A DNA stretch of 10,693 nt from WHTB01 sp050699035 (GTDB taxonomy: Bacteria; Actinomycetota; Actinomycetes; Propionibacteriales; Nocardioidaceae). The stretch covers positions 1 through 10,693 of the forward strand of contig JBOHDE010000132.1 of the NCBI GenBank assembly GCA_050699035.1, given 5' to 3'. Shown here in pieces: positions 5,204 through 10,693 of this stretch. Position numbers and translations under genes: made by a program. The notes beneath the pieces are model-generated. The model was not told the origin of the DNA. It worked only from the letters and a program-made list of their open reading frames with translations, and did not search any database. Numbering within the stretch: position 1 is the first letter of the stretch; each line of letters begins with the position of its first letter.

Positions 5204-5832
5204 TGGCGGCCGAGCACCAGGCCGGCCTGGAACCGCGAAGTCACACCCAGCTCCAGCATGATCGAAGCGATCCGTCGCCGTACCGTGTGGGTCGAGATCC
5301 CGAGCTGACGAGCGATCGCCTCGTCCTTCGTCCCCTGGGCCAGTAGCCTCAGCACTGTTTGCTCGTCGGCCGACCGGGCCGACGTCACGGACGCGACGGT
5401 GCTGGCGTCCACGCCGCGTTGCCAGGTCGTTTCGAACAGCGCGATCAAGCCGTCAAGCACAGGCGACTCCCGCACGGTGAGCGCCATGTCGACAGGTCCG
5501 GGGTTGCTTCTGCACACGAGGGCCGTACGACGGTCGACGATCGCGATCTTCAGCGGGAGCCTGCTCACCACGCGGGACTGCTCGTTGAGGCTCCGCATCT
5601 GTCGCACATGACCGCACATGCGCTCGGAGTCGAGAGCATCCTGCGCGTAGAGGACACGCGATCCACCGCCTCTGCGGAGCAGTGAGTCTTGCAAGGACTC
5701 GCTCTCCGACCACGGTGCGAGGCTGTACGGCGGCTTGACGAACATCTCCAGGCTGTGGCGCGTCGCCGACTGCAGATCAGCCCAGCGTTCAGCGACCGCC
5801 TCGCGTCCGACCACCTGCTCCGTCACGCTCAC
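5188..5832 (-). CDS. LuxR-type regulator with TrmB/PLD-like sensor region, divergent from the subtilase
   Basis: A 214-aa minus-strand protein. Start GTG 5832 was chosen because a strong GGAGG lies 7 nt upstream (complement of 5840-5844); the open frame reaches 5964, and its extra 44 residues look non-coding. Residues about 7-140 (GREAVAERWADLQ, MFVKPPYSLAP, RVLYAQDALDS, RLPLKIAIVDRRTALV) resemble the PLD-like sensor part of TrmB/LuxR hybrid regulators common in Streptomyces. Residues 155-212 are a LuxR/GerE helix-turn-helix: DEQTVLRLLAQGTKDEAIARQLGIS, THTVRRRIASIMLELGVTSR. Typical members also have an N-terminal winged-helix domain of about 90 residues that is absent here. It is divergent from the secreted protease, 124 bp away, and is probably its regulator. 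The inducing signal is unknown. Confidence 0.82.
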   Translation of the reverse strand: MSVTEQVVGREAVAERWADLQSATRHSLEMFVKPPYSLAPWSESESLQDSLLRRGGGSRVLYAQDALDSERMCGHVRQMRSLNEQSRVVSRLPLKIAIVDRRTALVCRSNPGPVDMALTVRESPVLDGLIALFETTWQRGVDASTVASVTSARSADEQTVLRLLAQGTKDEAIARQLGISTHTVRRRIASIMLELGVTSRFQAGLVLGRQGWSS

Positions 5833-5833
5833 G

Positions 5834-5844
5834 GGAGGACCTCC
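5834..5844 (-). promoter_or_regulatory. Shine-Dalgarno of the regulator, embedded in the palindrome GGAGG-A-CCTCC
   Basis: On the minus strand the sequence reads GGAGGTCCTCCC then GTG 5832. The GGAGG (complement of 5840-5844) is an ideal ribosome binding site and decides the start. The full 11-bp palindrome is too tight to fold as an RNA hairpin but could be a protein-binding dyad. Confidence 0.55.
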
Positions 5845-5921
5845 ACACAGGGGAACGCTGCCACCCCGGCGGTTCGCATGCAACATTTGTGCGCACTTCT
5901 GGCCAACGGAGCCATTCGTTA

Positions 5922-5956
5922 TTGACCCAAGGACCTCGCTGCGGTTCTGTCCGGCT
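5922..5956 (+). promoter_or_regulatory. Candidate leaderless promoter of the subtilase gene
   Basis: TTGACC (5922-5927, five of six consensus -35 bases), a 17-bp spacer, TTCTGT (5945-5950, weak -10) and 6 nt to ATG 5957. There is no Shine-Dalgarno sequence at proper distance, so transcription starting at the ATG would explain translation initiation. The 124-bp gap to the divergent regulator also holds the 8-bp palindrome GTGCGCAC (5889-5896), close to its midpoint, and GCATGC (5876-5881), possible regulator contacts. Confidence 0.42.
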
Positions 5957-8900
5957 ATGACCACTCGCGCCCTGCGCCGCGCCTGTGTGATGGCCCTGGT
6001 CGTCGCCGTGTTGGCCGCCCTTCAGACCGCGACACTGGCCAGCGCTGCTTCCCCCGACACCACAGGCGCCTCGCAGCAGGACAACGTCGTAGACGGTGTC
6101 GACCCCGAGTTGCTCCGACAGTTCGACAGCTCCGCCGAGGTGGAGTTCTGGGTCGACCTCGGCCCCAAGGCCGACCTCGACTCGGCGAGCCGGACCCGCG
6201 GCTGGGCGAGGCTCGGCGCTGCGGTCACGCAGGAGCTTCAAACCACGGCACGCGATAGCCAGGACGGCATCGTGAGGATGCTCGAGGATGCACAGGTCCA
6301 GTACCAGACGTTCTGGATCAGCAATGCCATCCTCGTCACTGGAACCAAGACACTCGCTGAACGCCTCGCCCAGCATCCCGAGGTCGCGAGCCTCCGACCA
6401 ACGCAGACGATCTCCATCCCCGAGCCCACCAAGGCCGAAGCCGCCAACCAGGTCCAGGCGATCGAGTGGAACATCGAGCAGGTCCGTGCGGACGATGTGT
6501 GGAACACCTTCGGCGTCCGCGGCGAGGGCATCGTGGTCGCCAACGTCGACACGGGCGTGGACTTCGACCATCCCGCCCTGGTTCGGCAGTATCGAGGCAA
6601 CCTCGGCACCGGCAGTTTCGACCACAACTACAACTGGTACGACCCTTCCAACGTGTGCGGCGAACCGTCGCTCGAGCCGTGCGACAACGACAACCACGGC
6701 ACCCACACGATGGGCACGATGGTTGGCGACGACGGGACCAGCCAGGTAGGGGTTGCACCCAACGCCACCTGGATCGCGGCCAAGGGCTGTGAGACCAGTC
6801 TCTGCTCCGACGCAGCGCTGCTGGCCTCGGCGCAGTGGATGTTGGCGCCCATCGACTTGAACGGCGAGAACCCTCGGCCTGACCTGCGACCGCACGTCAT
6901 CAACAACTCGTGGGGCGACATCGCCCACACGCCGTTCTTCGAGGATTCCGTCGACGCATGGATCACGGCCGGAATCTTCCCGGTGTTCTCCGCCGGCAAC
7001 GAAGGCCCAGACTGCGGCACCGTCGGCTCGCCCGGCGACTATGACACCGCGTACTCGGTGGGCTCGTCCAACCGCAACGGCTCGATCTCTTGGTTCTCCA
7101 GCCGAGGTCCTGGCAGCAACATCACCGCCATCAACCCCGACATCGTGGCACCCGGGAACAATGTCCGGAGCTCGTTCAACGGCGGCGGCTACGGAAGCAT
7201 GTCTGGTACGTCGATGGCAGCCCCGCACGTCGCAGCCACCGTGGCCCTGATGTGGTCCGCGGCGCCCTCTCTCCAGCGCGACATCGGCCAAACCCGCCAG
7301 CTCCTCGACCAGGCCGCAGTCGATACCGAGGACCTGCAGTGCGGCGGCACGGCTGCTGACAACAATGTCTGGGGCGAAGGCCGCCTCGACACGATGGAAG
7401 CCGTGACATCCTCGCCGCGGGGTGACACGGGCACGATCAGCGGAACGGTGACCGACGCCGAGACCGGCAGTCCGCTGGCGGGAGCCCGCGTCGAGTTCGC
7501 CGCCGACCTGACCCGTACCGCCTGGACCCGCGATGACGGCACGTACTCACTGGAGCTGGCCAGCGGCAGCTACGACTTGACCGCGACCGGCTATGCCTAC
7601 GAACCCGCCGTCGCCGAGGCCGTGCTGATCTCCGCGGATTCGAAGACCGTTCAGGACTTCGCGCTGAAGGCGGCCCCACATGCCGTACTGTCCGGCGCCG
7701 TCGTCGACTCGGCCGGCGCGCCGGTGCCCGGCACGACCGTGCAGATACTGGGCACCCCCATCCCCGACACCACGACCGACACGGACGGTCTATACCAGTT
7801 CCCGCAGGTCCCCGAGGGCGAGTACGACGTCCGGGTCACGGGGTCCGGATGCCTCAACGGGCTGACCAGGCACGTCGTCCTCGGCGGCGACACCGCCCTC
7901 GACTTCGCCCTCACCCGGAAGGTCGATGGATTCGGGTATCACTGCAAGGAGCGACCGTCGTCGTACCTGCAGCCGACCGAGAAGCTCCAGATCATCGGCA
8001 GCAGCCTGGCGGCGCGGGTCGAGCTGCCGTTCCCCTTCACGTTCTACGGCGAGACGTACACGACGGCGAACGTCACGACGGTCGGGTTCGTCAACTTCGG
8101 CCGCAACCACCCGAGCTTCCGGAACTTCCCGATCCCGTGGGGAGACTGGCCGAACGCGGCGATCTTCCCGTTCTGGGAGGACCTCGTCGTCAGCTCCACG
8201 TCGGGCATCTACACCGCGACCAGCGGTGTGGCACCGAACCGGCAGGTCGTCTTCGACTGGCGCAACGTGACGTTTTGGGGCGGTACAGGGCAGCTGGACT
8301 TCCAGGTGATCCTGCACGAGAACGGCGACATCGTGACGCAGTACCGTCACCTCGACGGCGACCGCGAGCATGGCGGCTCCGCAACGGTCGGCATCGAGAA
8401 CGCGGACGGCAGCGTCGGCTACCAGTACTCCCTCGACGAGCCGGCCCTGAAGGACTCCGTCGCTATCCACTTCCTGCGCCCACCCAACGGCTTCGCCACC
8501 GGCATCGTCCGGGACAACAACGACGGCGAGCCGATCCGTGGCGCGGAGGTCACCGTGCTGCAGGACGGTACGCAGGTGCGGCAACAGCTGACCGAGGGCG
8601 ACGGCTCGTTCAAGATCGAGGTCCCGTTCGGGACCTACGACGTCCAGATCACCAGCCCGCGCTACGTCACCGAACGCCGGCAGGTCGTGATTGACGAGGA
8701 CGACGAGCTCGTCGATGTCGGTGCCACACTGGAGACCGCGCAGGCGACAGTCGGCACGCAGCTGCCGACGCTCGTGGTGCCCGCCGGAGAGACCCGCACC
8801 CGCACGCTGTCGATCAGCAACACCGGCAGCACAGACCTCGACTGGCAGTTGCGGGAGTCCGACAGCACCCACCTGGCCAGTTCCACCACATCGACAGAGC

Positions 8901-10372
8901 AATCGGGTTCGCCGTACCGGCCCGCCCCGGGCTCCGACCCGCAGGCGCGCACGGCGGAGAGTGCCTTCGTCGGCGACCGCGTCCCGCCCGGCGCGTCGAC
9001 GACAGCCGCTGGCGAGCTCGTCAGGAGCTGGCGGGTTGCCGACCGGCCCGATCTCTTCGGCGTTGGCACGATGCCGTCGGGAGACGTCTGGCTAGGCGGC
9101 AATGCATTGGAGGATTCGAACACGGAGTACCGGGTCGACGGCACTCCGACCGGTCGGGAGTGGCCCACGCCGTGGGCGCGGACCTGGGCAGCCGACATGG
9201 CCTACGACTCCGTGCGCGACCAGATGTGCCAGGTGGAGATCGGGGGGCAGGGCGGCATTCGGTGCTGGAACCCGGCAACCGGTGACGCGACCGGGGGGAT
9301 CCATGGCGACTTTCCCTGGACCGAGACTAGCCAGCGGGGGCTCGCGTACCGACCCGACGACGACTCCTTCTACATCGGCGGCTGGAACCAGGGCGTGCTC
9401 CACCATGTCGCCGGTCTGTCATCTGAGACTCCCGGCCAGGTGCTCGACAGCTGCATCCCCGCGGATCCCGCCATCTCCGGCCTAGGGTGGAACGCCGCCA
9501 CCGGCACGGTGTGGGCCGCCACGAGCTCCCCCGACGACGTCGTCTATGAGTTGGACCCGGAGTCGTGTTCTGTGCTGTCGACGCTGGCCCACCCCCGACC
9601 CGGCTTCCATGGCGGTGGGCTCGAGGTCGACGAGGTCGGCAACATCTGGATGGTTGACATCGACAAGCTAGTCGCGCACCTCTATGACGGCGGCGTCTCC
9701 GCACTCCTCGACGTGCCGTGGCTGACGGCCCACGCGAGTGGAGCCCTGTCACCGGGTGAATCGACCGAGTTCGATGTCAGCGTCGATACCGCCGGATTGG
9801 AGCCCGGCGTGTACGACGCCCGCGTGTTCGTCGCCTCCAGCAGTGGCCGTGACCCATACCTCGATATCCCGGTCAGGCTGGTAGTCCCGGCATACTCGAC
9901 GGCGTTCAACTCCGGCGGAGCCGCTTACACGGACGGCGCCGGTGACACCTGGCAGACCGACCGGGGGTACGACGGAGAGGGTACGGCCGGCTGGTCGGGC
10001 CGTTCCGGCTCGTCCTGGAAGAACAAAGAAATTCTTGGGACCGTTGACGATGCCCTCTACCGTGACCAGCGGAGAAGCATGCGTGCATACTCCTTCGACG
10101 GGCTACCTGACGGTGTCTACGAAGTGGACCTTCGCTTCTCCGAACTGATCGAGGGGATGAAGCCGGGAAAGCGCGCCTTCGATGTGCTCATCGATGACGA
10201 TGTCGTGCTTGAAGGGCATGACATCAGTGCCGAAGCAGGCGCCCTTACTGCGGACGACCACACGTTCCGCGTGTCGGTCGACGACGGCCACCTTGAGGTC
10301 TCGTTCGAGCCGGACAGCCGGCCACCAGTGATAGGTGCGATCCGGGTGAGCCATCGACCCGACTGGGAGTGA
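5957..10372 (+). CDS. Large secreted multidomain S8 subtilase (bacillopeptidase F-like) with malectin-like C-terminus
   Basis: A 1471-aa protein. Residues 1-31 are a Sec-type signal peptide (RR, hydrophobic core, cleavage near ASA-A). About 50-155 is an I9-like propeptide. The S8 catalytic domain (about 165-480) has Asp198 (NVDTGVD), His247 (HGTH), oxyanion Asn348 (SAGNEG) and Ser419 (GTSMAAPH), all intact, with bacillopeptidase F-type sequence. Then come carboxypeptidase-regulatory-like domains 492-573 and 575-655, a nidogen-like beta domain about 656-841, a third regulatory-like domain 845-926, an Ig-like half 927-969, a Ser/Pro linker, a beta-propeller-like region 1020-1250, the second Ig-like half 1252-1311, and a malectin-like carbohydrate-binding domain 1313-1471. 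No LPXTG or membrane anchor is seen, so it is probably released or bound through glycans. It likely degrades extracellular protein, perhaps glycoprotein. ATG 5957 was chosen because the signal peptide starts there; the frame opens at 5735. Confidence 0.92.
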   Translation: MTTRALRRACVMALVVAVLAALQTATLASAASPDTTGASQQDNVVDGVDPELLRQFDSSAEVEFWVDLGPKADLDSASRTRGWARLGAAVTQELQTTARDSQDGIVRMLEDAQVQYQTFWISNAILVTGTKTLAERLAQHPEVASLRPTQTISIPEPTKAEAANQVQAIEWNIEQVRADDVWNTFGVRGEGIVVANVDTGVDFDHPALVRQYRGNLGTGSFDHNYNWYDPSNVCGEPSLEPCDNDNHGTHTMGTMVGDDGTSQVGVAPNATWIAAKGCETSLCSDAALLASAQWMLAPIDLNGENPRPDLRPHVINNSWGDIAHTPFFEDSVDAWITAGIFPVFSAGNEGPDCGTVGSPGDYDTAYSVGSSNRNGSISWFSSRGPGSNITAINPDIVAPGNNVRSSFNGGGYGSMSGTSMAAPHVAATVALMWSAAPSLQRDIGQTRQLLDQAAVDTEDLQCGGTAADNNVWGEGRLDTMEAVTSSPRGDTGTISGTVTDAETGSPLAGARVEFAADLTRTAWTRDDGTYSLELASGSYDLTATGYAYEPAVAEAVLISADSKTVQDFALKAAPHAVLSGAVVDSAGAPVPGTTVQILGTPIPDTTTDTDGLYQFPQVPEGEYDVRVTGSGCLNGLTRHVVLGGDTALDFALTRKVDGFGYHCKERPSSYLQPTEKLQIIGSSLAARVELPFPFTFYGETYTTANVTTVGFVNFGRNHPSFRNFPIPWGDWPNAAIFPFWEDLVVSSTSGIYTATSGVAPNRQVVFDWRNVTFWGGTGQLDFQVILHENGDIVTQYRHLDGDREHGGSATVGIENADGSVGYQYSLDEPALKDSVAIHFLRPPNGFATGIVRDNNDGEPIRGAEVTVLQDGTQVRQQLTEGDGSFKIEVPFGTYDVQITSPRYVTERRQVVIDEDDELVDVGATLETAQATVGTQLPTLVVPAGETRTRTLSISNTGSTDLDWQLRESDSTHLASSTTSTEQSGSPYRPAPGSDPQARTAESAFVGDRVPPGASTTAAGELVRSWRVADRPDLFGVGTMPSGDVWLGGNALEDSNTEYRVDGTPTGREWPTPWARTWAADMAYDSVRDQMCQVEIGGQGGIRCWNPATGDATGGIHGDFPWTETSQRGLAYRPDDDSFYIGGWNQGVLHHVAGLSSETPGQVLDSCIPADPAISGLGWNAATGTVWAATSSPDDVVYELDPESCSVLSTLAHPRPGFHGGGLEVDEVGNIWMVDIDKLVAHLYDGGVSALLDVPWLTAHASGALSPGESTEFDVSVDTAGLEPGVYDARVFVASSSGRDPYLDIPVRLVVPAYSTAFNSGGAAYTDGAGDTWQTDRGYDGEGTAGWSGRSGSSWKNKEILGTVDDALYRDQRRSMRAYSFDGLPDGVYEVDLRFSELIEGMKPGKRAFDVLIDDDVVLEGHDISAEAGALTADDHTFRVSVDDGHLEVSFEPDSRPPVIGAIRVSHRPDWE

Positions 10373-10376
10373 CCCT

Positions 10377-10409
10377 GCTGGACTTGTGAGTGCCCCACGT
10401 CAAGTCAGC
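10377..10409 (+). terminator. Hairpin 3' of the subtilase gene, candidate terminator
   Basis: Starting 5 nt after the stop codon, GCT (10377-10379), a bulged G, and GACTTG (10381-10386) pair with CAAGTC (10401-10406) and AGC (10407-10409). Inside, GTG and CAC close a 3-nt CCC loop. No T-run follows, as is common in actinobacteria. The rest of the gap to 10541 shows no gene or other structure I can support. Confidence 0.42.
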
Positions 10410-10541
10410 TCGAACTTCGCCGCGGGACCGGTCAGGCGGCGGTGCCCTTCCGCACCCTGGCTGGGTATTACAACCGCCAACTGGTGCATTTACTCAGAAG
10501 CACCTCGGCTACGCTCCCGTCAGCTGCGTAATCCCACCCCG

Positions 10542-10560
10542 TGTCCAAGTTCCGGGGTCA
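10542..10560 (-). mobile_element. Possible insertion-sequence end (remnant)
   Basis: On the minus strand these bases read TGACCCCGGAACTTGGACA, starting TG and ending CA, similar in style to terminal repeats of IS3/IS481-type elements from actinobacteria as I remember them. The first three bases are the stop codon of the adjoining DUF222-like frame. No transposase gene and no matching opposite end are in the window, so at most a remnant is present. Confidence 0.25.
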
Positions 10561-10692
10561 AGGCCCGCCGGTGCCGAGGCCGTCGTCGTCGCCGGCGGGG
10601 TTGATGTCGACGCGGCGGCGGGCTTTGGCGTGGCGGGCGCGGCTGGTGGCGGGGTCGGGGTCGTGGTCGATGAGGTGTTGGCGGACCCGGTT
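10558..10692 (-). CDS. End of a DUF222-like (13E12/HNH family) reading frame, apparently truncated
   Basis: The minus strand is open from the window edge for 44 codons to TGA 10560-10558, with nearly every third position C or G, so the frame is clearly coding. The peptide runs RVRQHLIDHDPDPATSRARH, AKARRRVDINPAGDDDGLG, then ends TGGP. This looks like the central linker of DUF222 proteins (mycobacterial 13E12 repeat family), where a helix with an ATxRARH-type segment is followed by a basic strand and an Asp/Gly turn. In complete members the protein continues with more helices and an HNH nuclease motif. Here neither follows in this frame after the stop, so the gene is probably a 3'-truncated pseudogene. 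The family call rests on a short segment. An ordinary C-terminus of another protein is possible. Confidence 0.45.
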   Translation of the reverse strand, partial: NRVRQHLIDHDPDPATSRARHAKARRRVDINPAGDDDGLGTGGP

Positions 10693-10693
10693 G

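Noticed and set aside
5957..6049. Twin-arginine (Tat) signal peptide on the subtilase
   Set aside because: There is an RR pair at residues 7-8, but the following residues (AC) do not match the Tat consensus, so an ordinary Sec signal is more likely.
5789..7291. 500-aa minus-strand open frame across the subtilase start
   Set aside because: It is antisense to the signal peptide and catalytic domain with intact S8 residues, and runs through the regulator gene. The product is Val/Gly/Asp/Arg-rich with no motif, typical of a shadow frame in G+C-rich DNA.
7790..8902. 370-aa minus-strand open frame inside the subtilase
   Set aside because: Antisense to recognisable nidogen-like and regulatory-like domains; no family resemblance and no ribosome binding site.
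10386..10604. 72-aa plus-strand open frame after the subtilase
   Set aside because: Its second half is antisense to the clearly coding DUF222-like frame, and the first half has no coding bias or ribosome binding site.
1..10693. tRNA, rRNA, CRISPR array, riboswitch or complete transposon
   Set aside because: No cloverleaf-like segment, regularly spaced repeats, recognisable aptamer core or transposase gene could be found by reading either strand.

Overview
The window is about 70% G+C. Its genes have mostly G or C at the third codon position, several GTG starts, and families typical of high-G+C Gram-positive bacteria. It therefore looks like chromosome from an actinobacterium, perhaps near Nocardioidaceae or Jiangellales, but that placement is inference. 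No rRNA, tRNA or CRISPR array was seen.

Region 1 (1-2195) holds small housekeeping or accessory genes: the C-terminal part of a PhzF-family protein, a short SemiSWEET/PQ-loop-like membrane protein, a conserved actinobacterial protein on the minus strand (172 aa, possibly a split-barrel fold), and an EamA/DMT transporter. The last two start only 37 bp apart, back to back, in a nearly symmetric sequence that looks like a bidirectional leaderless promoter.

Region 2 (2206-5150) is acyl-CoA metabolism: a CitE/HpcH-type CoA ester lyase of the malyl-CoA lyase type and an acyl-CoA dehydrogenase. Both resemble ethylmalonyl-CoA pathway enzymes of Streptomyces. Between them, on the minus strand, lies a small LuxR-type regulator. 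The stretch of about 370 bp between the regulator and the dehydrogenase holds a perfect 6-4-6 inverted repeat, a possible 42-aa small ORF, and an inverted repeat around a candidate -10 box.

Region 3 (5188-10372) is a divergent pair: a LuxR-type regulator with a PLD/TrmB-like sensor region on the minus strand, and a very large secreted subtilase (1471 aa) on the plus strand. The protease carries a signal peptide, I9-like propeptide, bacillopeptidase F-like S8 domain, three carboxypeptidase-regulatory-like domains, a nidogen-like beta domain, an Ig-like domain apparently split by an inserted beta-propeller, and a C-terminal malectin-like domain. The regulator probably controls the protease.

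Region 4 (10373-10693) has a hairpin after the protease and, on the minus strand, the end of a DUF222-like (13E12/HNH family) reading frame. That frame stops abruptly at a sequence resembling an insertion-sequence end, so it may be a truncated remnant.

A theme across the window is start codons 6-7 nt after a -10-like hexamer and without a Shine-Dalgarno sequence (starts at 435, 1225, 1263, 2206, 5957), which suggests much leaderless transcription. The dehydrogenase and both LuxR regulators do have Shine-Dalgarno sequences.
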